From: Parvibaculum sp036499025
GTDB taxonomy: Bacteria > Pseudomonadota > Alphaproteobacteria > Parvibaculales > Parvibaculaceae
Direction: 5' to 3'
Length of the DNA: 64,000 nt
NCBI GenBank assembly: GCA_036499025.1
Contig: DASYEM010000013.1
Location: 4,353 to 68,352 of the forward strand
Of the stretch, positions 56,208-64,000 are shown piece after piece; positions within the stretch are counted from its first letter, which is position 1; the number at the start of each line of letters is the position of its first letter. The notes below the pieces were generated by a model. That model had not been told where the DNA came from. It saw only the letters and a list, made by a program, of their open reading frames with translations, and searched no databases. The position numbers and the translations under genes are program-made.

Positions 56208-56589
56208 CCGGCGTGTGGCAAACCGCTTCGACATTGTGACCGTCCGGGTCGAGCACGAAAGCGCCGTAATAATTCGGATGGTAATGGGGCCTGAGGCCCG
56301 GCTCGCCATTGTCGCGCCCGCCCGCCTTGATCGCGGCGGCATAGAAGGCATCGACCGCGCCGCGCGTATCGGCACGAAAACAGACATGCAGTTTGGGCGA
56401 AGGGCGCCCCGCCCCGTCGATCCAGAAATCGGGCTTGGGAGCGACGCCGAAACCGCAGAAATCGACGCTGCCGGACTCTGCCGCCGTGACGTTCATCAAC
56501 ACCGCATAGCCCAGGGGCGCGAGGGCCCGTTCGTAAAAGGCTTTGGATTTGTCGTAGTCCGTGACGCTGAGGCCAACATGATCGAGCAT
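56203..56589 (-). CDS. VOC-family (glyoxalase-like) protein
   Basis: A 128-residue vicinal oxygen chelate protein. MLDHVGLSVTDYDKSKAFYE with the following ALAPLGY, and the C-terminal GAFVLDPDGHNVEAVCH, give the usual His and Glu metal ligands. PSPKLHVCFRADTRGAVDAF is the middle strand region. The reaction is unknown; relatives are annotated as glyoxalase/bleomycin resistance. The ATG chosen has GGAGGAG 3-6 nt upstream. It is divergent from a lipoprotein gene (77 nt). Confidence 0.88.
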   Translation of the reverse strand: MLDHVGLSVTDYDKSKAFYERALAPLGYAVLMNVTAAESGSVDFCGFGVAPKPDFWIDGAGRPSPKLHVCFRADTRGAVDAFYAAAIKAGGRDNGEPGLRPHYHPNYYGAFVLDPDGHNVEAVCHTPE

Positions 56590-56666
56590 CGTCTCCTCCA
56601 TTGCTTCCGTCCGCGCGCCGGGCCAGCATAGCCACGGGCGCACGGGCGGGACAACCGGGAGGAACA

Positions 56667-57203
56667 ATGTCTCAGGGCTTGAGATGGCTGATCGTGCTGG
56701 GCGCAAGCGTCCTGCTGTCGGCCTGCTTCATTTCAGACAAACCGCTGATCGCGCCTGCGGACGCCGATTATCCGATTGCGGACGGTGCGCACTTTGCGGT
56801 CTGGAAACTCGATCCCGGCGGCAAACGCGTCGGCGAGGCCGAACACGTGACGGTGACGCGGGCGGGCGCGGACTATGTCTACAGCTTGCGCGACGAGACG
56901 CCGGTGCATGGGCTGATGAACGAGATCGCGCCCGGCACCTTCATCGTCATGGGCCGCGATGCGACGAAACCCGGCAAGGCGACTTACGCGGTCTTGCGCA
57001 AGGACGGAACGAGCTGGCTGCGCTATGCGCCCAATTGCAGCGACTTTGCAAGGCTCGCCGCGACGCATGGAAAATCCCGCGCCGATTTCCACATCGCGCA
57101 AAGCGGCAACGATTGCGCGTTTCCAAGCTATGCCGACCTGAAAGCGGCGATGGAAATGCATCTGCAATTTGCAACGCCGAACGGGGAGTATGTGGCGGAG
57201 TGA
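56667..57203 (+). CDS. Putative lipoprotein of unknown function
   Basis: 178 residues. The signal peptide LRWLIVLGASVLLSAC has the lipobox LSAC (Cys about 19). The mature part is soluble, with DADYPIADGAHFAVWKLDPG and a Cys pair in YAPNCSDFARLA and SGNDCAFPSYADLKAAMEMH. I do not recognise a domain. The start has GGGAGGAACA directly upstream. It stands alone; a repeat cluster follows. Confidence 0.75.
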   Translation: MSQGLRWLIVLGASVLLSACFISDKPLIAPADADYPIADGAHFAVWKLDPGGKRVGEAEHVTVTRAGADYVYSLRDETPVHGLMNEIAPGTFIVMGRDATKPGKATYAVLRKDGTSWLRYAPNCSDFARLAATHGKSRADFHIAQSGNDCAFPSYADLKAAMEMHLQFATPNGEYVAE

Positions 57204-57239
57204 GGGGACGCCCCACCTTTGCCTGACTCCATATAGAAG

Positions 57240-57267
57240 CTGTCATCCCGGTGCATGCCGGGGTGAC
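57240..57267. repeat. Palindrome GTCATCCCGG...CCGGGGTGAC
   Basis: An imperfect hairpin (10-nt arms, TGCATG loop) of a type common between Rhizobiales genes. It follows the lipoprotein gene. Confidence 0.5.
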
Positions 57268-57325
57268 ATTTGAGGATGGGGAGGAGTCGCGGAGGATTGA
57301 AAAAAGGGGGGAGCGTTTCTTACTT

Positions 57326-57480
57326 CACCTCCCCCTTGAGGGGAGGTCGAGAAATTCGCGTCTTTGCGGATTTCTCGGGTGGGGGGCGCGGCGGGAGCGA
57401 TGAAGAGTCTTGCGAAGCAGACCCCTCACCCTCCCACGCCTGCGGCGCGGGTCCCTCCCTCTCCCTCAAGGGAGAGGGGT
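57326..57480. repeat. Composite palindromic repeat, CCTCCCCCTTG type, copy 1
   Basis: About 155 bp made of successive hairpins: CCTCCCCCTTGAGGGGAGG, a CGAGAAAT...ATTTCTCG hairpin, GGGTGGGGGGCGCGGC, and a CCCTCTCCCT...AGGGAGAGGG end. A related copy is at 63609-63743. It fills most of the 316-bp gap between the lipoprotein gene and sdhB and may end sdh transcription. Confidence 0.8.
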
Positions 57481-57519
57481 TTAAGGAAGCGGCCTTTTCA
57501 TTTCAACGGGCGGAGAAAC

Positions 57520-58296
57520 TCACGCCTGACGTTCGACCATCATCTTCTTGATTTCGGCGATGGCCTTGGCCGGGTTCAGACCCTTGGGGCAAGTCTTGGC
57601 GCAGTTCATGATCGTGTGGCAGCGATAGAGCTTGAAGGGGTCTTCGAGATTGTCGAGACGTTCGCCCTTGGCTTCGTCGCGGCTGTCGGCGAGCCAGCGA
57701 TAGGCTTGCAGCAATGTCGCGGGGCCGAGATAGCGATTGCCGTTCCACCAGTAGCTCGGGCACGACGTGGTGCAGCAGGCGCAGAGAATGCATTCGTAAA
57801 GACCGTCGAGAGCTTCACGCTCTTCATGGCTCTGCTTCCATTCCTTGACGGGCTCGGGCGACTTCGTTTGCAGCCAGGGCTCGATGGAGGCGTGCTGCGC
57901 GTAAAAGCCCGTGAGGTCCGGCACGAGGTCTTTCACCACCGCCATGCTCGGCAGCGGATAAATCTTCACGTCGCCCTTCACCTCGTCGATGCCCTTGGTG
58001 CAGGCGAGCGTGTTGGCGCCGTCGATATTCATCGCGCAGGACCCGCAAATGCCTTCGCGGCAGGAGCGGCGGAAGGTCAGCGTCTGGTCGATCTCGTTCT
58101 TGATCTTGATGAGCGCGTCGAGAACCATCGGCCCGCATTTGTCGAGATCGACCTCATAAGTGTCGATGCGCGGATTCTTGCCGTCGTCGGGCGACCAGCG
58201 ATAGACGCGGAAATTCTTGACCCGCGTCGCACCCGCCGCCTTATAGGTCTTGCCCTCGGTGGGCCTTGAATTTTTCGGCAGAGCAAACTGAACCAT
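57520..58296 (-). CDS. sdhB: Succinate dehydrogenase iron-sulfur subunit
   Basis: A 258-residue subunit that carries electrons from FAD to quinone. The [2Fe-2S] site is in SCREGICGSCAMNIDGANTL; the [4Fe-4S] and [3Fe-4S] sites are in CILCACCTTSCPSYWWNGNR and CHTIMNCAKTCPKGLNPAKA. All cysteines expected of the family are present. It is the last gene of sdhCDAB, 51 nt after sdhA. Confidence 0.98.
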   Translation of the reverse strand: MVQFALPKNSRPTEGKTYKAAGATRVKNFRVYRWSPDDGKNPRIDTYEVDLDKCGPMVLDALIKIKNEIDQTLTFRRSCREGICGSCAMNIDGANTLACTKGIDEVKGDVKIYPLPSMAVVKDLVPDLTGFYAQHASIEPWLQTKSPEPVKEWKQSHEEREALDGLYECILCACCTTSCPSYWWNGNRYLGPATLLQAYRWLADSRDEAKGERLDNLEDPFKLYRCHTIMNCAKTCPKGLNPAKAIAEIKKMMVERQA

Positions 58297-58347
58297 GTGT
58301 CGTCCCTCGCGCCTCGTAAACGCGCGCCTCTGGTTTCCCTGCGCGTG

Positions 58348-60147
58348 TCAGTACACACGCGCCTTTGGCTTGATGTAGTCGATATCGCTCGACATCGTGT
58401 AGGTATGGACCGGACGGTAATCGACGGAAGGTTTGCCCGTCGCATCATCGACCCAGCAGAGCGTGTGCTTCATCCAGTTGGCGTCGTCGCGATCCGGGAA
58501 ATCCTCGCGCGCATGAGCGCCGCGGCTTTCCTTGCGGTTGACCGCGCCCTCGACGGTGGCGATGGCCTGAACGATCAGATTGTCGAATTCGAGCGTCTCG
58601 ATGAGATCGGAATTCCAGATCAGCGAGCGGTCGCTGACGCGAATGTCGGGGAGTTCGGCAAAGACGTCGGCAATGCGCTTGCGGCCCTGCTCCAGCGTCT
58701 CGCCGGTGCGGAAGACGGCGACATCGTCCTGCATGATGCGCTGCATCTTGCCGCGCAGCACGGCGGTCGGCGTCGAGCCGGACGCGTTGCGGAATTTGTC
58801 GAGACGGGCGAGCGCATTGTCGCCCGCACCCTTGGCGAGTTCGGGCTGGCGCTGAGCGGGCGTGACGAGCTCGGCGGCGCGAAGACCCGCCGCGCGACCG
58901 AAGACGACAAGATCGATCAGCGAATTGGAGCCCAGACGATTGGCCCCGTGAACGGAAACGCAAGCCGCCTCGCCAATGGCCATCAGGCCCGGAACGACGG
59001 TGTCGGGATTGCCGTTCTTCAAGGTCAGCACTTCGCCGTGATAATTGGTCGGGATGCCGCCCATGTTGTAATGCACGGTCGGCAGAACCGGGATCGGCTC
59101 CTTGGTCACATCGACGCCGGCGAAGATGCGCGCGCTTTCCGAAATGCCGGGCAGACGCTCGGCGAGAATTTTCGGATCGAGGTGATCGAGATGCAGGAAG
59201 ATGTGGTCCTTCTGCGGGCCGACGCCGCGCCCTTCGCGGATTTCAATCGTCATGGCGCGGGAAACGACGTCGCGCGAGGCGAGGTCCTTGGCCGACGGCG
59301 CATAGCGTTCCATGAAACGCTCGCCTTCGGAATTGACGAGATAGCCGCCTTCGCCGCGCGAGCCTTCGGTGATGAGGCAGCCCGAGCCGTAAATGCCGGT
59401 CGGATGGAACTGCACGAATTCCATGTCCTGCAACGGCAGACCGGCGCGCAGCACCATCGCATTGCCGTCGCCCGTGCAGGTATGGGCCGACGTCGCCGAG
59501 AAATAGGCGCGGCCATAACCGCCGGTGGCAAGAATGACGAGGGAGGCGCGGAAGCGGTGGATTTCGCCGGTCGCCATGTCGATGGCGACGACGCCACGGC
59601 AAGCGCCGTCCTCATCCATGATGAGATCGATGGCGAAATATTCGATGTAGAAATCGGCGTTGTGGCGCACCGACTGGCCATACAGCGTGTGCAGCATTGC
59701 GTGCCCGGTGCGGTCGGCGGCGGCGCAGGTGCGCTGCGCGATGCCTTCGCCGAAATTGGTCGTCATGCCGCCGAAGGGACGCTGATAGATCTTGCCGTCT
59801 TCGGTGCGGCTGAAGGGCACGCCGAAATGCTCAAGCTCGTAAACGGCGGTCGGCGCATGGCGGCAGAGATATTCGATGGCGTCCTGGTCGCCGAGCCAGT
59901 CGGAACCCTTGACCGTGTCGTACATGTGCCAGCGCCAATCGTCCGGCCCCATATTGCCGAGCGAGGCCGCAACGCCGCCTTGCGCCGCGACCGTGTGGCT
60001 GCGCGTCGGGAAGACCTTGGTGATGTTGGCGGTCTTGAGGCCCTTCTCGACGCAACCGAGCGTCGCGCGAAGACCCGCGCCGCCCGCGCCGACGACCACG
60101 ACGTCGAACGTATGGTCGATGAAATTATAAGTCTGCGATGCCGCCAT
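58348..60147 (-). CDS. sdhA: Succinate dehydrogenase flavoprotein subunit
   Basis: A 599-residue subunit that oxidises succinate to fumarate. The FAD-binding VVVGAGGAGLRATLGCVEKG and the covalent FAD His in FPTRSHTVAAQGGVAASLGN (about 56) are present, as are the substrate residues in TEGSRGEGGYLVNSEGERFM and GANRLGSNSLIDLVVFGRAA. Length and C-terminus are normal. It lies 21 nt after sdhD. Confidence 0.98.
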   Translation of the reverse strand: MAASQTYNFIDHTFDVVVVGAGGAGLRATLGCVEKGLKTANITKVFPTRSHTVAAQGGVAASLGNMGPDDWRWHMYDTVKGSDWLGDQDAIEYLCRHAPTAVYELEHFGVPFSRTEDGKIYQRPFGGMTTNFGEGIAQRTCAAADRTGHAMLHTLYGQSVRHNADFYIEYFAIDLIMDEDGACRGVVAIDMATGEIHRFRASLVILATGGYGRAYFSATSAHTCTGDGNAMVLRAGLPLQDMEFVQFHPTGIYGSGCLITEGSRGEGGYLVNSEGERFMERYAPSAKDLASRDVVSRAMTIEIREGRGVGPQKDHIFLHLDHLDPKILAERLPGISESARIFAGVDVTKEPIPVLPTVHYNMGGIPTNYHGEVLTLKNGNPDTVVPGLMAIGEAACVSVHGANRLGSNSLIDLVVFGRAAGLRAAELVTPAQRQPELAKGAGDNALARLDKFRNASGSTPTAVLRGKMQRIMQDDVAVFRTGETLEQGRKRIADVFAELPDIRVSDRSLIWNSDLIETLEFDNLIVQAIATVEGAVNRKESRGAHAREDFPDRDDANWMKHTLCWVDDATGKPSVDYRPVHTYTMSSDIDYIKPKARVY

Positions 60148-60168
60148 GATCTGTCTCGACGCGTTGAA

Positions 60169-60567
60169 TCAGGAACCAAAGCCGATCTTGAGTGCCGCAA
60201 AAACGCAGGCAAGACCGACGGCATAGGAAAAGAACGTATTGGCGATGAGCGTGACCTGCTTCAGCCTGTCCGTGTGGACATAGTCCTCGATGACGATCTG
60301 CATGCCGATGCGCATATGCATGATGCTCGCGCCGATCAGCGCGAGCAGCAGGATCGAAACGAGCGGATGAGCAAGATAGCGATGCGCGGTTTCGTAATCC
60401 GTGCCCGCGAGCGCGACGATGGAGACGAGAAAGAAAATCGCCAGCGGCGCGATGGCAAGCGCCGTGACGCGCTGGCGGATATGTTCGGTGGTGCCGCCAT
60501 GCGCCGCGCCGAGATGCGAAATTTTCGCATAGGGCGTACGCATGTCGTTCTTTTTGGAAACGGACAT
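60169..60567 (-). CDS. sdhD: Succinate dehydrogenase membrane anchor subunit
   Basis: A 132-residue, three-TM anchor protein (ALAIAPLAIFFLVSIVALAG; HPLVSILLLALIGASIMHMR; FFSYAVGLACVFAALKIGFG). HMRIGMQIVIEDYVHTD holds the haem/quinone region signature of SdhD. The start MSVSKKNDMRTPYAKISHLG overlaps the sdhC stop (TGATG on the coding strand). Confidence 0.94.
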   Translation of the reverse strand: MSVSKKNDMRTPYAKISHLGAAHGGTTEHIRQRVTALAIAPLAIFFLVSIVALAGTDYETAHRYLAHPLVSILLLALIGASIMHMRIGMQIVIEDYVHTDRLKQVTLIANTFFSYAVGLACVFAALKIGFGS

Positions 60568-60971
60568 CAGAGCATCCCCCGCAACGCATAGGCCGCGACC
60601 CAGACCGCGACGGTGAGCACGATCCCGCCAATGGCCGCCGCCCAGCTGATGAGATCGGCGGTCTTGAGATCGAAGGCGAGAATCTCGTCCCAGAAGAAAT
60701 GACGGATGCCGCTCAGCAGATGATGGATGAGCGCCCAGGTGAAGCCGAAGAGAACGAGAAGACCGATCCACGATCCGGCGACGCTCTGGAAGGTCGCATA
60801 GGCCTCGGGCCCCGATGCCGTGGCGATGAGCCACCAGGCAAGGAGCGCCGTGCCGAAATAGAGACCCATGCCGGTGATGCGATGGATGATCGACATCGCC
60901 ATCGTGATGGTGAATCGATAAATCTGGAGATGCGGCGAAAGCGGACGTTCGACCTGTCGCGGAGCAGCCAT
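60567..60971 (-). CDS. sdhC: Succinate dehydrogenase cytochrome b556 subunit
   Basis: A 134-residue, three-TM cytochrome b subunit. RPLSPHLQIYRFTITMAMSI, SIIHRITGMGLYFGTALLAW and HHLLSGIRHFFWDEILAF (haem His region) are diagnostic. It is the first gene of sdhCDAB. The 273-bp region upstream must contain the promoter; no clear motif was seen there. Confidence 0.96.
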   Translation of the reverse strand: MAAPRQVERPLSPHLQIYRFTITMAMSIIHRITGMGLYFGTALLAWWLIATASGPEAYATFQSVAGSWIGLLVLFGFTWALIHHLLSGIRHFFWDEILAFDLKTADLISWAAAIGGIVLTVAVWVAAYALRGML

Positions 60972-61244
60972 GTCTTGGTTCCCGGAAATACGTCGGGCGG
61001 GTGGGATAGCTGTTGTTTATCGCGCGTCGCGGTTGAAGGCAAATGCCGATACGCGCTGAACAATCGCCTTCTAAGAACGGTTCGCATCAATAGCGGCCGG
61101 GCGGATGATTTTGCGAAAAGCGGCGGCGCGCGCAAGCCTCGAACGCTGCGTCAATTGCGGAGCCGCAACAGCCTTTGCGGAGGCCGGTCTAGGTTTCCAT
61201 CGCCGGAGTCACAAGGTCTGAAGTCTGAAAAACAGGAGTGAGCC

Positions 61245-61691
61245 ATGACCGCAAAAGCCCCCGATAGCGATGCCGAAATCGCGAGCCGCCTCGCCGCCGC
61301 CTGGAACGCGCAAGGCTTCATGCGGCTCGTCGGCGCGAAGGCCGGGGAAATCCGGCGCGGCTTTGCCGAAATTCATGTCGACAACCGGCCCGAGATTTCA
61401 CAGCAGCACGGTTTCGTGCATGGCGGCGTGGTCGGCTTTCTCGCCGACAATGCGATTGCCGGTGCGGCAGGCACCGTGCGGCCCGACGGCATGGACGTGC
61501 TGACCGCTGAATACAAAATCAACCTGATGCGTCCCGCCATCGGCAGCCGCATCGTCGCGCGCGGCGAAGTCGTCAAGGCCGGCCGCACGCAATGCGTGGT
61601 CGAGGCGCGGGTCTACGGAATCGACAAGGGCGAGGAAAAGCTGATCGCCATTGCGCTCGGCACCGTCGCCTATATCGCCACGGGAAAATAA
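61245..61691 (+). CDS. PaaI-family hotdog thioesterase
   Basis: A 148-residue hotdog-fold protein with HGFVHGGVVGFLADNAIAGA, the PaaI/4HBT active-site helix (HGG and Asp). A likely acyl-CoA thioesterase, possibly for aromatic acyl-CoA; the substrate is not readable from sequence. It has AACAGGAGTGAGCC before the ATG. It stands alone, divergent from sdhCDAB. Confidence 0.88.
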   Translation: MTAKAPDSDAEIASRLAAAWNAQGFMRLVGAKAGEIRRGFAEIHVDNRPEISQQHGFVHGGVVGFLADNAIAGAAGTVRPDGMDVLTAEYKINLMRPAIGSRIVARGEVVKAGRTQCVVEARVYGIDKGEEKLIAIALGTVAYIATGK

Positions 61692-61717
61692 ACGGAGAGC
61701 AGGCGAGCCCGCGATGC

Positions 61718-62299
61718 CTAAGCCGTGATGTCCGGCAGACCGAAGCCCGTATCGATCCACTGCCAGACCGTCGAATGCTTGACGCGTTCTATGGTCGGCA
61801 CGCCAAGGCCCGGACGATGTTCGCGGGTGACGAAAATCAGAATGTGGTCCGCAGTCGCGCCGGTTTTCGAAATCGGAAAAATGGTGAGCTCGAAGGCCGC
61901 CATCTCGCCACCCGCGATTTCCGTCGGCGTGCTTTGCCACAAGCCGCAGGGCTGGCTGAGACAGGCCATGACCGACGCATAAGCGCCGTCCTTGATCGCC
62001 GGATCGACGAGATCGAGATAATCCAGGCCGGTGAGATCGAAACCGAGCAGATCGAAGAAGCCGGAACCGGAAAGCCGGAACGGCAGAGACGAAATGGCCG
62101 GATCGGGTTCGATGATCGCCATGAATGACGCAAACCGGGCAAAGCTTTTCAGATCGATGGCGTTGCGGGCCGGAAAAGCCGCATCGCCTTTCGCCGCAAA
62201 CCACGCTTCCTCGAAAGCGAGACTGTCGGCCGTTCGAAGACTGGAGACGCCGCCCCGCGCCTCATCCGATTGAGAAGCCTGATCCGATTGAGAAAGCAT
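61718..62299 (-). CDS. PAS_5-family protein
   Basis: 193 residues matching the alphaproteobacterial single-PAS family (PAS_5): an N-terminal helical lead, IEPDPAISSLPFRLSGSGFF, DLLGFDLTGLDYLDLVDPAI, GEMAAFELTIFPISKTGATA, then a short C-terminal tail. There is no output domain. Such proteins are common in Rhizobiales and their role is not known; ligand sensing is assumed. It is co-directional with the MaoC-type gene, 63 nt downstream of it. Confidence 0.78.
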   Translation of the reverse strand: MLSQSDQASQSDEARGGVSSLRTADSLAFEEAWFAAKGDAAFPARNAIDLKSFARFASFMAIIEPDPAISSLPFRLSGSGFFDLLGFDLTGLDYLDLVDPAIKDGAYASVMACLSQPCGLWQSTPTEIAGGEMAAFELTIFPISKTGATADHILIFVTREHRPGLGVPTIERVKHSTVWQWIDTGFGLPDITA

Positions 62300-62362
62300 A
62301 GCCCACCCGCACTGTCGTCCGCCCGAGACGATGGCATTATAGCGCCATCGTCGATCCGAATC

Positions 62363-63412
62363 CTATCGCCTCGGCATTAAAACCCAATAATCGAGATCGA
62401 GAATGACGCCTTCGTCATAACCTTTCTCCAACGCGCCCGGAAATTCCGCGCAAGGCAGGTTTTTCGTCGCGATTGTCCGCACCCGGATCGCCCCGAGATC
62501 GGCGCGGCCGTCGAGCGGAGCGGTTTCGAGAATTTCAGACCACGCAAAAATCGTATCGCCCGCAAAACAGGGCGCGACGTGACGCCCGCCATTAATGGCC
62601 GCGACCAGAACGGCATTGGCAAGACCGTTGAAGGAGAGCGAGCGCGCCAGCGAAATGACGTGGCCGCCATAGATGAGGCGGCGGCCGAAACGGCCCTGGC
62701 CTTCGGTGAACTGGTTGAAATGAACCTTGGCCGTGTTCTGATAAAGCCGCGTTGCCATCATGTGCTCGGCTTCCTCGATCGTCACGCCATCGACATGATC
62801 GATCTTTTCGCCGGGCAGGTAATCGTCCCAGAGATGCGGGCTGCCCGATGCCGCGACATCGAAATCCTTGAAATGCGTTTTGGCGGGCGCGGCGAGGTCC
62901 TTTGCGGAAACCGCATGGCCGAGTTTCGGCACATCGGCGACGGGCGCGGGATGCGCTTTGTCGCGCTTTCGCACCATCACCCAGCGCACATAATCGAGAA
63001 CGATCTCGTCGCGCTGGTTGCGGCCCGTCGAGCGCACATAGACGACGCCGGTGGCGCCATCGGAATTTTCCTTCAGGCCGATGACTTTGGAAATCGTCGA
63101 GAGCGTGTCGCCGGGGAAAACCGGTTTGAGGAAACGGCACTCGGCGTAACCGAGATTGGCGACCGCGTTGAGCGAGATGTCGGGCACCGTCTTGCCGAAG
63201 ACGACATGGAAAGCCAGCAGATCGTCGATGGGCGATTGCGCATAGCCTGCCTTGCGCGCCACTTCATCCGACGACTGGAGCGAGAAGCGCGAGCCGAACA
63301 GCGCCTGATAAAGCGCGCGGTCGCCTTCGTTTACCGTGCGTGGCGTCGCGTGGGTGAGCACCTGCCCGACCTTGAAGTCCTCGAAGAAATTACCCGGATT
63401 GGTTTTGGTCAT
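62363..63412 (-). CDS. mcd: Mesaconyl-CoA hydratase (MaoC-type)
   Basis: A 349-residue double-hotdog MaoC-like hydratase. NFFEDFKVGQVLTHATPRTV, LVFGKTVPD-like AFHVVFGKTVPDISLNAVAN, and FGRRLIYGGHVISLARSLSF with FAGDTIFAWSEILETAPLDG match the mesaconyl-C1-CoA hydratase/beta-methylmalyl-CoA dehydratase of the ethylmalonyl-CoA pathway. It overlaps the small upstream gene by 4 nt (ATGA). The neighbouring CitE-like lyase gene at the window end supports the pathway assignment; the other key enzymes (Ccr, Ecm) are not in the window. Confidence 0.88.
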   Translation of the reverse strand: MTKTNPGNFFEDFKVGQVLTHATPRTVNEGDRALYQALFGSRFSLQSSDEVARKAGYAQSPIDDLLAFHVVFGKTVPDISLNAVANLGYAECRFLKPVFPGDTLSTISKVIGLKENSDGATGVVYVRSTGRNQRDEIVLDYVRWVMVRKRDKAHPAPVADVPKLGHAVSAKDLAAPAKTHFKDFDVAASGSPHLWDDYLPGEKIDHVDGVTIEEAEHMMATRLYQNTAKVHFNQFTEGQGRFGRRLIYGGHVISLARSLSFNGLANAVLVAAINGGRHVAPCFAGDTIFAWSEILETAPLDGRADLGAIRVRTIATKNLPCAEFPGALEKGYDEGVILDLDYWVLMPRR

Positions 63413-63576
63413 TTTCCGTTCCTGCGCTTGGCGAATTCATCGACGGCGATGCTGAGCGCAACGCCGATGCCGATGCCGAAGATCATGCCCGTGCTCATAT
63501 TCTCCGTCACCGAACCGATGACCGCGCCGATGGCGACGCCGATGATGAGGCCGGTGGTGACGGTTTTGATGGTCAT
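63409..63576 (-). CDS. 55-residue glycine-zipper membrane protein
   Basis: The protein has two hydrophobic Gly-rich segments (TVTTGLIIGVAIGAVIGSVT and STGMIFGIGIGVALSIAVDE) and a basic end AKRRNGK, so it is a small membrane protein. AAGGAATGCT precedes the ATG and the stop overlaps the mcd start (ATGA), so it is probably translated and coupled to mcd. The frame is open further upstream, but that part runs through repeat DNA. No function is known. Confidence 0.7.
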   Translation of the reverse strand: MTIKTVTTGLIIGVAIGAVIGSVTENMSTGMIFGIGIGVALSIAVDEFAKRRNGK

Positions 63577-63608
63577 AGCATTCCTTTCAGAACGTCGCTC
63601 TGAACCTG

Positions 63609-63743
63609 CCTCCCCCTTGCGGGGAGGCCGAAACGCGGAACGCGTTTCGGGTGGGGGTCGCGGCCGTCGAAAAGACCGATTGCATCGGCGTTTTGCGAAG
63701 AGACCCCCCACCCCTGCCCTCCTCACAAGGGGGAGGGGGAGGC
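63609..63743. repeat. Composite palindromic repeat, CCTCCCCCTTG type, copy 2
   Basis: CCTCCCCCTTGCGGGGAGG, a CCGAAACGCG...CGCGTTTCGG hairpin, GGGTGGGGGTCGCGGC, then a GACCCCCCACCCC...AAGGGGGAGG end. It has the same architecture as 57326-57480. It separates the lyase gene from the small membrane protein gene. Confidence 0.8.
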
Positions 63744-63744
63744 G

Positions 63745-64000
63745 TTACGAACCCGCCCCCTCAAGCTCCCTGATCGCATCGGCAATCGCAACCGTGCGCT
63801 TTGCGATTTCCGCGTGCAGAATTTCGACCATGCGGCCATCGACTTTCAGCACGCCCTTGCCCTTGTTCTCCGGCGCCTGAAACGCCTCGATGGTCTTGCG
63901 CGCGAAGGCGACGGTCCCGGGATCGGGCGAGAAGATCGTGTTGCACGGCGCAACCTGGCTTGGATGGATGAGCGTCTTGCCGTCGAAACCCATGTCGCGG
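63745..64000 (-). CDS. mcl1: CitE/HpcH lyase (L-malyl/beta-methylmalyl-CoA lyase), 5' partial
   Basis: The last 84 codons of a CitE-like aldolase; the 5' part is beyond the window. RDMGFDGKTLIHPSQVAPCN is the family C-terminal hallmark, followed by a helical tail (MVEILHAEIAKRTVAIADAI) usual for the malyl-CoA lyase branch. Next to the mesaconyl-CoA hydratase gene, the best guess is Mcl1, which cleaves beta-methylmalyl-CoA and malyl-CoA. Other CitE-like lyases cannot be excluded from the fragment. Confidence 0.75.
   Translation of the reverse strand, partial: RDMGFDGKTLIHPSQVAPCNTIFSPDPGTVAFARKTIEAFQAPENKGKGVLKVDGRMVEILHAEIAKRTVAIADAIRELEGAGS

Noticed and set aside
58297..60591. A 764-codon open frame on the plus strand opposite sdhA.
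   Set aside because: Antisense shadow of a highly conserved enzyme gene; composition rich in R/H/D/G without any motif.

Overview
This 64 kb window is a chromosomal segment of a GC-rich alphaproteobacterium, most likely of the Hyphomicrobiales (Rhizobiales). The pointers are gene order and content: proA-nadD-rsfS-rlmH followed by envC-ctpA-divergent deacetylase-rppH; an F1-only ATP synthase operon (atpHAGDC) next to priA; DUF484-xerC; sucCDAB-lpd; sdhCDAB; a mesaconyl-CoA hydratase gene beside a CitE-like lyase; and several families of short palindromic intergenic repeats of the Rhizobiales type. No rRNA, tRNA, CRISPR array, phage or transposase gene was seen.

Layout. (1) 1-9.3 kb, minus strand: an apparent operon of a 2,072-residue type V autotransporter with about 26 repeat units and several acidic tyrosine clusters, a TPR/GT9-like glycosyltransferase, and a TPR-sulfotransferase cut by the window edge. 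(2) 9.7-19.2 kb, plus strand: proline/NAD biosynthesis and ribosome maturation genes, a GpmI-like protein that has lost nearly all catalytic residues, and the EnvC/CtpA envelope block. (3) 19.3-23.7 kb: a NarL-type response regulator, a convergent histidine kinase with a degenerate receiver tail, a one-TM CHASE3-like sensor without an output domain, and a second LytM-like protein. (4) 23.7-34.6 kb: di-iron ferritin-like protein, F1-ATPase, PriA, transaldolase-like aldolase, DUF484, XerC. (5) 34.7-47.5 kb, mostly minus strand: lpd-odhB-sucA-sucD-sucC, then two envelope/hydrolase genes, then mdh. (6) 47.9-57.2 kb: lipoproteins, a YqjI-like PadR regulator behind a perfect 22-bp inverted repeat, methyltransferases, ZapE, a MazG-like protein, arylamine N-acetyltransferase inside a repeat cluster, MmsA, small proteins and a possible small RNA. 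(7) 57.5-64 kb: sdhCDAB, a thioesterase, a PAS_5 protein, and ethylmalonyl-CoA-pathway genes.

Functionally the window holds the 2-oxoglutarate to oxaloacetate arm of the TCA cycle apart from fumarase (Odh E1/E2/E3, SucCD, SdhCDAB, Mdh), together with the F1 part of ATP synthase. MmsA and the mesaconyl-CoA hydratase/lyase genes suggest propionyl/acetyl-CoA assimilation. The most interesting parts are the autotransporter with its two putative modifying enzymes, the GpmI pseudoenzyme, RsfS with a histone-like tail apparently started at CTG, and the PadR palindrome.
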